64,000 nucleotides of DNA, taken from NCBI GenBank assembly GCA_947462335.1, contig OX381705.1:43972175-44036174 (forward strand). Direction: 5' to 3'. The stretch is from Harmothoe impar (Eukaryota; Annelida; Polychaeta; Phyllodocida; Polynoidae). How positions within the stretch are numbered: position 1 is the stretch's first letter; each line of letters starts with the position of its first letter. A program made the translations under genes and the position numbers. Of the stretch, positions 13,601 through 25,600 are shown piece by piece. Below the pieces are notes generated by a model, which was not told where the DNA came from, did no database searches, and saw only the letters and a program-made list of their open reading frames with translations.

Positions 13601-16600
13601 ACTATGTCGAGAAGGACTAGGAGACAGGAATAGTCAACACTGACCTCTGATTCACCTCAAACCTGATGGTACATAATTATAATTTATATAGGCCTACATG
13701 TCTACAGTCAACATTGACGTTATAATAATGTGGGATACTCGGGTACTACAAAAGAAAGGTATTCTATTAAATTGGGTCTAATTTGGCTCAATCGAGTACT
13801 AGGCTTTGCTATTGCCAATATTGGCATGGGAGATGCACGTGTATGTAGGATAAGGTCAATGTATATAGTCATGTTACAAAATTCTATTACAGAAAATAAC
13901 TAGGCCAATATGGATGGCACAGGCTTTATTGAAAATCTTGGACAAGACGTGCCCGCTTCATTGAAAATGGGCGTATTGCCAGAGTTCAGGGTATATTCAG
14001 GATTTTGGGCTGACATGTACTGTGAGACTTCAGTTTAGAGATTGGTCCCTGGCATATATCCTCGTTGTAAAATATACCTCATTTACTAATAACAAATGAA
14101 TAAGCCAATAAACTCAGGTTTATACAATATAAACGAAAAGAACTGGTACTATGTCACATTACACAAGCTGAAAAAATAATCGAGTAGAAACAGGATAGGA
14201 CGTAAATGGTAATCCTACACTCACTATCGCCAGCTGCACAGGTCTGGGCTGCTGCTGTATATGTCTTGTCTTGTATCTGAGTAGACTGCTGGAGCAGGGC
14301 CAGACAAACACTGATCCAACATATGGATCTTCTCCGGGCCCCTGCACTCATTGCACAAAACAGAGATATTCAAGCGTTCCCACTTCTCAAAAAGATATTC
14401 ATTCCCTTGGTTCAGGCTTTAAGAATTACCCATTAAATGGAATCCACGAAAATTTCATTGCGGACTTCCCCCTTTTATCCTAATTCAAGAACATATATGA
14501 AAAAAGACCAAAGGTTGCGTTTGAGTAACGCAGCTAGTGTGTGTCAGTTTTTCTACTGAGTGGACGGGCCGCGGATCTACTTCTGAACTGATATGAGGCG
14601 TTGGTATTGGAAAAGCTATAGCTTAGTGTTCTGCGAGTGGACCTCTCCATTGCTGAGTACGTTGTTATAAATATTTATATTCATTGACATGGTTTAGATC
14701 AAATTCACGAAGAGCCCATTCTTAAACCTATAGATCATAATATAACGTTCCACAAGTGTATACATAACTTGCATAGATCTACCTACAATACAGATATTTT
14801 ACTAACTGCATCTGAATTCCTGACTACTACAGGTCTCGGGTAACCCTTTAGGGAGAGGGTTTATATGCTACTAGAAGCTTCTTTCCTCGCAGATTCTACG
14901 CCGTGAGACCCTGGCCAGACTGCCGCTGATCCCGACAAAAGACCCTGTATATCAACATGCACGGTCCACATCAGCCGTGTTTGCCCAGCAGTCAACGTGC
15001 CCTACCTAATCCCTGATCCATTCGGCTTAGGGTCCAGTGGCCAGAGAAAGATTAGATCCTCACTTAAAGGTGCCTAAATAAGGATTACTTAGAACTGTAG
15101 AAAAGATACCATACTGTACAAGTCTATCTGAGGTTGATATCTGAGCAGGCAGGCGAAAACAGCTATCCGAGAGGGAGGGAATTGGAAATTAAAGCCGGTG
15201 TCAAGGTCTATAAAATGAGATATCACAAGCTAAGATATATCTGCAGGTTTTGTCAGAATCTGTTCTGTGATGAACCTCCAATGTTTGTTTTCAGTTTTGA
15301 GTAACATATAACATGTCCACGACATAAGGACCAATAAAACCCCATTTAGAATCAAGAGATTGTTTCCATGGAAACCAGAAATTGCTATATGTGACAATTT
15401 TCAACAGAAAATAGTGCATTTCTGTTAGATATTGTCGAAAATATCTCAAGAGTCGGAAATGGCTCAAGAGTCTGGCAATGCTGTACCCTGTTCCCAGAGT
15501 CTGACATCGCTGACCTTCTTTTGGGATAAAAGTGATACTCCTCACACTCCAGCATTTGATAATTACAAATGAGAAAGAACTTTGGCTTGAGTGTGCTAGC
15601 TAACTTGTATAGCAGCTTGAAGCAATGGCCGCAACTAACACGGGTGTACTCCTGTGACCTACTTTGCGCCCTATTAATAGAAGAAGGGTCCGTCACTCCG
15701 GGCCGTACAGTGGTGACCCGTGCATGCTTCTATGCACTATTTTGCTCCCCCAATGTGCTTTGGCTATGGAGGTCAGTCCCACAGCAATGTTGGTGCAAAG
15801 CAGAGGGGGGGACTTGCTAAAGATGGCCATCTCTCTAATTAAAAAAAATAATTTTGTGTTCTGGATCCCGGCTATACTATCTAATATACAAAGGCTAATT
15901 AAGAGTAAATGGCTGTTGAATGCATCCAAATGCGTAATTATTTTGATAAGATGTGGTGCTCAGAGAAGAGGAGGGGGGGGGGCTTTTTGTGATACACCCT
16001 TCTTCTATTACCTACCCAATCACCAACACGGTGCTTGGAGAGTGAGATAGGTTCGCGCCATTGGCTTGAAGATACCACATGGTATTGGATGGTGTTGGCA
16101 CCAGCAATAAAGACCATATCATTATTCCAGGTCAATGTAAAGCGGGTTCTAATGGCCAACATATATAGGTAGTCAGTAAATATATACTGGCCACCTGTTT
16201 TGTGGTAGGTAATCATTATAAATCCTCCTGATACCTGAAGATAAACATCTTTCAGTTGTTCAGTGGTGTCACGTTCTGTACTAGGTGCTCACGTCCACGA
16301 GGCCTCCATATATTATGCACACATTCAGTTTATATCTACAACAAGCCCCATAGATCTGTGGAGCATTCTGTGGACAGTGCCTTTCATTGACTGGGGACCA
16401 GAGGTGTGTTGATTCGCAGTGTCAATTGCTGACAGTAGAATTTGTAAGGGTCGATGCCAGCTACTGCGCCCACATCGGTAGCAGCTTCAAGCACCACTTG
16501 GATGTGGCATTGATGCAGTTCTATACATATTGTTAAGTGGTTGACAAGGCTTTGCCATTAGCTACTTGTCGGAAACTCCCAGAAATATAATTCTACTAGC

Positions 16601-19600
16601 ATGCAGAAATGTGAATAATCTCAGAAGGCATCAAATCAATAGGGCCTACACGTAAAATGTGCCACCTGCTCCAGGATGCAGTTTCCGTCGCCAGTGTAGT
16701 ATAAATAAACTACACATACAACTATGGGCTCACAGAAAAAGAGCATAATTAATCTTCACAGGTTCTCCAACAACAGAAACGTCAATAGAATGCCAAAATT
16801 GCCATAGAATATTGGTAGTCTGTTGACAATTATGTACAAAAGATGACTATAAACAATAGCTCAGACAATGAATTTATGTTATTCAACAAATATAAACACT
16901 CACAACCTAATTGGTTCACTCGTGTGATAATTCGATCATGCACTGATAAAATGAAGGGATCCAAACTTGTCAAAAGGTTGTCTTATAAGAAGAGTTTAGG
17001 GTCTTTAAAGTGACGGTCATAAAATAAACGAGTTAAAGGTTGTCTATTTGATGAACTGTCCGGTTACCATCCCACAAGACAAGACTAGGGTCATCTAACT
17101 GACAATGTTAGCCCAGGCAGTGGCCCACTCCAAGTGACAAGTCTAAGGTCGTCAAATTCACAACCAAGAATAGTTAACCCTTTATTGGCTGCAAACTGCT
17201 TTAAATGTGCTTGAATCCCTTTGTCAGCATGATGCATGAATGTAGCCCTGGTGAGTCTATTTGCCAAGCCTGCATTCATGTTGGAAATAAATCAACAGTT
17301 GGGCGAGTAAACTTGCCAAGGCTGAATTCATGTATTATGATTGCATCGAGCATAGCAGCTTCAAGCACTATGCACCCCTTACAGGGTTAACCTGTGCACT
17401 ATAACCTCTACTTCACTGCAGGTGGAGCTAATTGGGTTCTGCCTAGGCATAATTGTTGTCCATGTCTCTCTATATTTCTGAGGTTTATAATAGTTAATTC
17501 ATACAAACATAGAGGTATGAAGGTTAGGGGAATTCCTGCCATATCCCCAAGTCTATATTGAGAGTATTTCTACCCTTTAGTTACAGACTTCTAACACATA
17601 TATGTGGATGTCATACCAATGGGAGTTTCCTTGCAGCTATTGTACCATAGAAATAACCACAAAAGAGGTGTCTGTGCCCTACACATATTTGTTTTGTCTC
17701 AATTATATCAAAACATTGATTCCTTTACATTTTCTAGCATTCCCAATAGATAAATCTTAGGATTCTCGATAACATGAATGTGTATTCCCATAAATATGAT
17801 TAAAATCAACATAGAAATTATGCAATTCATTCCCCAACTTTATACAGAATGCATGTTATACTAATGCCACCTACAGGGGAAATCCTGAATCAGACCCTGG
17901 TTGACAAGTCTAGGGCTGGCATGCGTCAGGTTTTGGGCTGGCACATACCAAGTGTATCTTCTATCTGACAACTACAGCTAGAGGACCCACTCTCTTGTCA
18001 CTTAGAAGAGTTTACTTTTTGAGTGTGGCACCAATGAACTAACCTTATACTGAATGTAATGTTGCACTGTTCCGCATTGATTAATATATACATGTAGTCC
18101 AATTCTACGATATGAGAAATTTGAGCAGTGCAATAATACCATTCGGGGCTGTTTTCTAAGAGTTCAGAAAAGCAAAAAGGAATATTATTCAAACTCTGAT
18201 TAGAATATATAAAGCATTGTGCCCACACAGTGGTCACGGACATAGCTTAATCTTCTTCTGTCTGTCAGATATGAATTTTTCTTTTTACTGAATACCGATG
18301 TTAGATCCTCTTCTATATGGGCGACCACAGTTTGACGTCCAGCTAGGTCACTTCCGGAGTCATAGACAGGGAACCTTTCCCTCTGAGAGTACACAGGATT
18401 CCAGAGGGCAGGTTGAGGTGGGGGGAAAGGTCAAAGGGTTGGCAAAGAGAATTATTGATTTACTATACATAATACCAGGAAGTCTCAATTCTATCAGACG
18501 TAGTCATTTCTATGGCGACAATTCATGAGTCACCAAGGTATATTTTGCCCATTTATTCTTCAGGGCTTACAAAAATGCGGATCACAAAAATAGTAAAAAG
18601 GATCTTGAAGATTTCACTATAACTTTCGCACTCCCTTTATATAGTATGTATTAACCTTGATGAGAAGGCAAGCATTAATTAACACATATAAGACAATGTC
18701 TATTCCATATTTCGATTATGGGACTGCACATATGATGGGGCCAATGCCAATCAGCTAGAATGTCTCTAATTAATTCAGAATAGGAGTCTACGAGTTACCC
18801 AAAAAAGGGATAGGTCTTCTCATGTAGATGAGCTACATAAAGATGCAGTGGTAATGTATCTGGATGTTAGGAGGATAGTCAATCTGGCCAAGATGGCTTA
18901 CAAGAGAGCCCATTTGTCTGTGGATATATAGATAGTAGAATCATTCCCAACAGGGCACATGATGCAACTATGCTCAAGGTTAAAAGACCCAGATTTGCCA
19001 GGTTTACTAAAAGTGTATTGTATAAAGCAGCGGTACCCATATACATTCATCCTAAAAATATTAGGCCATACAAGAGACAAAACGTCTCGCAAACACCTTA
19101 TGAATTGATTGTATTTAATTAGAGCATTTACTTTGCAGTTTTGATTCTAAATCGACTATAACATCATAGTCGGACTGTTCACAACAAACCACATATGTAT
19201 ATATGTAAGTTACTTTGTACCCGAATAAAGATACTTTGAACTCAACTGTACATAATATATAGGGAAAAATATCTATGCAATTTATGCTTCTATGTCATTG
19301 TCATTTATCGCATCCTCTCTTCTCTGCTTCCCCTATACCCATTCACCGTGCACTCTTCGGCTTGCCTGGTCCCATTTTTCTTTTTCTCTTTCTTTTTTTT
19401 GGCGGAGGGGGGGGGGGTGTTGAAACAATATCTTCATAGGAATTTCCAAGGATTCACTATCGACGCCTTGCAGAACAGGGAAGCAGATCGGCAGTGTTAA
19501 AGAAGATTTCTATTTGTAATCGGGTCGCTTGAAACAACATGGCAATCAACTATTTAATAACCTGTTTCAATAATACTTTAATGACCTGTCATCCAAGCAA

Positions 19601-22600
19601 TAAGCTTTCGGAGGGTTCCATCGGATTTAACCACACCGTACTGGAATTTTACGGTTTAGAATATTTAAATGTAACACATTGTCATTTGTTCAACCAAAGA
19701 TGGAATGCATAGGTCACTTTTTATACAGATTGAGCCTATTCCTGCCTGTAAAAGTTAGGGCCGTATTACGAAATTCTTTCTTTTCCATTGAGATCTGATT
19801 GTTTCCCCTCTCGATTATTTTATTTCAAAATACATTCTAATCGTATCTTCTTCGTTATGTTGATTGTATGTGATGTCTTTATAAATTTGTTTTCTTGCTG
19901 TCATTGTTCAGCCTTAATGTTCCTCATTCTATCCAGTCCTAACCGCCACCTTCACAGAGAGAAGAAACCGAGTCAAAAGGGAGTCCAGGCTTGCCTCCAG
20001 AATGACTCCCTTTTCTGACTCTCTTTCTGACTCTCTTGATGAACCTGACTCCCTTAAAAGGGAGTTATGTGACTCCCTTAAGAGAGCCCAGGTTTTGCCT
20101 CCAAAATGACTCCCTTTTATGACTCCCGCTACAGACAGAGTCCAGGTCTATGCTGCAACTCCCTTTAGAAAGGGAGTCTAGGCACAGGATGGCTCCTTTG
20201 GAATAGAGAGTCATAATTTATAGGTAATTCCTACCCCCTAACCCTCCATATAACCATTTCAATAGCTGTCTCCCTAGCTGATGTTTCTACATTATGTTGG
20301 TGCAATGCCTCACAAGGAGGAGGGATCTCAGAAAGATCCCTCAGAGCACATTAGTTAATATACAAAGGAACATATGAGTTTTTGGGATTTAACTTTCTCA
20401 TGTTGCTACAAATTGGGTGTCTATACCTTATACATCATGCTTATGCTACAGTTTTAAATTAACTGTAATTATTTCATAAAATGTAATTCTGACATTACAT
20501 GTTGATGCTACAATGATATACACGTATCAGCATAATTATCAATGTCACAAATAACATGGATCTAGAGATCTGAGCATGCAGAATATTACCATTTTAGGTA
20601 TAGTGCTACCACCTAGCAGGCTTAACTGTAACCAACTGTTTGACTCCCTTGGGGGAAAAGGGAGTAGGGACCCTTGACTCTGATTAGAAACAGAGTCAGA
20701 TAGCTTCTTAACATATATGCTAGATGGCATAACAGTTAATGTACAGTAGTGTCACCTAGTGGGTTTTCTATTTCCGTTTGTATGCTCACCTCTGTGACTC
20801 CCTTAGGGAGTCCAGGTGACCATTGACTCACCTCAGCTGACATGGACTCTGTTTGATCTAATTGAAAGGAGTCAAGGCTGTTATAAGGGGGAGTCAGACA
20901 GTGTGAAATGTGAGCCAAAGGGACCCTGGCTCTCTTTTTATAGCCTGGACTCCCCTTGTGACTCGGTTTCTTCTCTCTGTGATTGCTACCTCAGCTTCTC
21001 CCGTTCCGTTCATTCTCCTTCTCCCATTGCCTTGATCCCACCCCAGCATACCCTCCACACTTGGTTTTCCTCCCACATATCGTTACACCCCGATTCCTGG
21101 CACATTGATTCCAACCTGGGTCCTGTTTGACCGTCGCCTGTCGGGTTGAGACCAGCCGGTGGGCGTCAATACCCATAAAAGACCACCACTTCCAATCTAA
21201 CACCCTCACACCCGCAACCCTTACCTTTTATATCCACCTCAAGGAGGAGACCCATGATGAAACCAAAAATCCACCATGCCACCACGTTGATTTTATTTTG
21301 GAAAGCTCCATGCCATTGGAAATTGAAGAGTCAGACTCAAATGGCAATCACATTACTAGTACTCACAGTCATATTTAGCTGCAGGTGCCAGCTGAATCAA
21401 GCTTGTCCCTATATCCCACAGTTGTGAGTTCTATCCCCTCCTGGAAGGACTTACTAAAACGTTTTCAAAAATAGACCTCCACACACACTATGGGGAGTAT
21501 GCGTGCTTCTATTTATTCTAAATAAAATTGCACAGGATAGCGGCACCAGTTGGACGTAGAATTATTTGCTGCAAAATGACAGTCATGCGAGTAAATTTTT
21601 ACTTTTTTTCGTATTTCCGACAGAATACTCTCTCGGACAGCTACATTCACAGCATACTCATGGCAGTACAGATCCCCAGCTTAACGCTAATTACAACGGT
21701 AAATAGGGTTCCAGCAATGAGCTGTGCCTACTTCAATGTGGAGTGGGTTTACCCCTTAATAATAATATGTACGGTATACAGCTCACAACGCAGCTCCCTT
21801 CCAACACCCCCGCCCCCTGCAAATAACCCCCCGAGCCAAAGCTGGCGTCACATAATGGCCGCCTCGAGTCTGATTGGAACCATTGGGGGATATTTGCTTT
21901 TTGCCGCACAAGAATTGGATGGCAGCTTTTAAGATAAATGTTTTGGGAAACTACCAACACTCATCTTGCATGCATGGCCAAACTATTTAGTTTTCTTGTT
22001 TCTTATCTGAACATAAGGCGTTTGGTAGATTAACCCAAACTCGGCCATACACCTTGAGTCTTCCATTTTGAACCTGTATTTCTAATTCATCACGAGATGC
22101 ATAACGATGAGCTGCTACTGGTATGGAAGCTGATGTCTTATAGTACATGTGGATATATTACTTGATACCGGCCGATGATATCCGCACGAGGAGTTCGTGC
22201 ATATAACGGTGGCTATACGCACGAGGAGCTCGTGCGTATAGGAGCCCTTATTTGCACGAGGAAACGGGGAGATAGGCGACGGCGAGAGAGGCGACCTAGA
22301 AACGGCGAGAGAGGCGACCTGCACGAGGAAACGGCGAGAGAGGCGACCTGCACGAGGAAACGGCAAGAGATGCAACGGCCCAACCCCTCCCCCCCCCCCC
22401 GTGGGGTCATTATTTATCAGAAGGGGGGTCTGGTGGATCGGGGCGGGGCGGTGATTCTGACCCCTCTAACGGGGGGGGGGGGGGCAGAACAATTTTGAAG
22501 GAGGTCTTTTTTTGAAGAGTTCAAACTTGTTTAGGCCACTCAAAAAAAAAAAGTTGTTTCTCATCACCGCGCGCATCATAAAAATCATAATTTGGGGAAA

Positions 22601-25600
22601 ACCTTTTTTTTTTTTTTTTTTACATTTTTGATGAAAAATATGTTAAAATTGCCAAAATATTGGCAAATTTGGTATCAAATTAAAGCTTATGCTGTCAGCA
22701 ATGCAATTAACTAGGTGTAACTTGCATTCTTACAACTTTTGCTGATCAATAAACTCCAAATTACTAAAATTTGAAAATTGATCGCGAAATGTCCAAATTT
22801 CCCTATGTAAATTGCCCCGAGTAAAAAAAAAAAAAATAATTAAATAAAAAACGCCCTCGTTATATTTTTCATTGCTTGGTGATGAGAAACAATTATTTTT
22901 TTGAGTGGCCTTATTCTATGCTGTGGTTAGAAGACCAAAGCAGGTCCCGGCAACTCCAGCCTCATGGTACATGAGGCATAGCAGGGTCCTCATCGTCGCC
23001 TCTCTCGTCGTCACGTCGCCTCTCTCGTCGTCACGTCGCCTCTCTCATCATGTCGCCACTCTCATCGTCACATCATGAAAAAATAGTCATACCCGGGATT
23101 TGAACCCTGGCCTCAGGCATGGAAGGCAATCATGCTCACCATTATACAACAGTTTCACTTGATGACAATTATATTGACATATATAACCAAATATACATTA
23201 TATCCTAGTGCATGTCCCCTCTCTCGTCATGTCACCTCTCTAGCCATGTCGCCTCTCTCACCATACCCTCTTGTATGTCGCCTCTCTCACCATACCCTCG
23301 TGTATGTCGCCTCTCTCGCCATACCCTCATGTATGTCGCCTCTCTCGCCATGTCGCCTCTCTCGCCGTTCCTCGTGCGAATAGCGGACGTTATTCACACG
23401 AGGAGCTCGTGCGAATATCGCTGGCAGGTACGGCCCACTGTTTTAATATCTTAAACACCCCGTTTGACTTATTCTAACTAGGAGGGAAGTTGATTTCCCA
23501 ACGAAATGTTATCTTTGATCGTTGATTTAAGACATGCTGCTCCATCCACACTGCTATATTGGATATTGGGGGATAGATAATCGCTAGCATTGTTCTGTGG
23601 TGATAACACTAGGAGTAATTCAATCTAATACATTGGAGTTAAAACTGCAAATGTAAACAGGAGCGATCGAGTCACAGTGAATCTACTCGACGCCAATTTG
23701 AAAGACGTATCTACTATAAACAAAGTAAAATATTTATTTTGGCCGCCATGCTAATATGTGACGAAGCAGACAGAATCAAAGCAGACTCTGCTTGGTAGAA
23801 ATTCCAATTAACGCATTTTTATTGGGCTATGCTCTACAGCATGAAACTTCAATATTTCAACGAGTATCACCACCTTTTCTGCACTAAGCGGAGGATTTAG
23901 TAGTGGCTGTATCCTTCAATATACAATCAGTAGAGAGGTACTATTTACGACGGTCATATTGAGCCACGCGATTGGCATATGACACATTTTATTATACCTA
24001 GCATATGATATTTGTATCTCTTAACCACTGAAGCTCATATGCCCACTGCAGTGGCGTATCATGGCAATACGCCCACCCAGTGGGCGTATTGGAGAGGTCA
24101 CGTGACTTGCTCGCCGATTGCCGATTTCGAATGCGTTTTTGGCAAATAATTAGCATTTTTTGAAATGTTTGAATATTGGGGAAGGTAGATAGCATATGCT
24201 GGCATGCATATAGAACTTTACAGAGTGTAAATCGGAGCAGAAATAAGGTTTTTAGAGGTAAATCGTCTAACAAAATCGGGAGTCATCTAGCGGCCATCGG
24301 AGAAACTGTTAACAAAAACAATCGGTGATTAGGGCATGTTACGGCTGCTATTTCTACATTTCTGCACATAATTAACCGTTTTTTGAGGCTTCAGTGGTTA
24401 AGAGATACAAATATCATATGCTAGGTATAATAAATCAAACACACAACTCGTGAGCAAATCCCAGCTTGCATGCCTACTTGTGGCCCTTATAAAGGGCCAT
24501 GCGTAGGCATACAGCTGGGATATGCTCACTCGTGGTGTGTTTGGTTAGTACGTCACGGATCCACAAGATCCGTGGCTACAATGTGTCATATGCCAATCAA
24601 GTGCTGTTTTCGATTTATTCTACCTACAACGACAACAGCAAAGATTTACAATCATTTCTTTTTTTAAATCATGAAAATCCATCCAGAAATAACCATTTTA
24701 GAGCTGATTTTGAGGAGGGCCATGAACAGGATGACTGTGGTACGCCCCGCTCCCACCAGCGTGGCGTACCACCGTCGTACGCCCCGCTAACAAACATATG
24801 AGGGTCAGTGCTTTACTTGCACAACCTCCGTATGCTTTGTTGTTGTAGGTAGAATAATGCCTGCAGTGAGCCACATACCAACCAGATATCGGGCCCTGAC
24901 AGTTACACCCAGGTCCCATTTCCTCATATTTCCTATGGTCAGGTTGACCGCATTAATTATTAAGCACCTAGCAGCATCCAAATCACCCACTATAGCCGCC
25001 AGCCCCCCCCCCCCTCCCGAGGTATACCCATAAATTTGCCAAGAGGAAAAAGAAAAAGATCTGAAAAGAAAAGAAGAAAAAGGTGTGTCCAGGCGCCTGG
25101 TATCGGTCGGTGCTATTAGAGAGGTGGACCTGATCAGGCCAGGTTATACCCTGTCTCTACACTCATGGTGAAACTGATGAATAGCGCTATCTTTACTTCG
25201 GGTACTCTCTGAATCTAATAAAGCACTATACCAAGCACTATATACCAAGTTAAAAGCATATACACATTAGGACGTGTTAGTACTGGGGTACGTACACTGC
25301 TACCAAAGTAGTGCACATATCGTAGTACCTCCAGTAAAGGGGTCTGAAAGATATCAGGAGACACCATATAATCAAAGCAGAAACAAAATGAAAATGAGAA
25401 GGCTACTCATGATGACAAATCTGATGCTGTCTGAATATTTGAAACCGGCAATATGTGACTGCCTGCTCGTTTCTCCTTGTTTTATGGCTACTGCCGAGAT
25501 CGGAAAGTGGACCCATTGCTTCTTGTGTTCATTGTTGTTTGAGATGAATCTTCTCTTGTAATCCTGCCCATTAATTTTCTGAGTTTCTGAGTCGCTGGAT

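Larger units (their letters stand above)
22165..23428. mobile_element. Inverted-repeat element with palindromic GCACGAG iterons
   Basis: Left end GGCCGATGATATCCGCACGAG matches the complement of the right end CTCGTGCGAATATCGCTGGC. Each end carries the palindrome GCACGAG-GAG-CTCGTGC, followed inward by tandem GGCGAGAGAGGCGAC (left, 22260-22380) or its complement GTCGCCTCTCTCGCC (right, 22990-23370). Another MITE and a tRNA-like relic are nested inside. No transposase frame. Superfamily unknown. Confidence 0.7.

Noticed and set aside
22390..22490. C-run and G-run stretch as a G-quadruplex regulator
   Set aside because: Runs are mononucleotide slippage tracts inside a transposon; no gene nearby.
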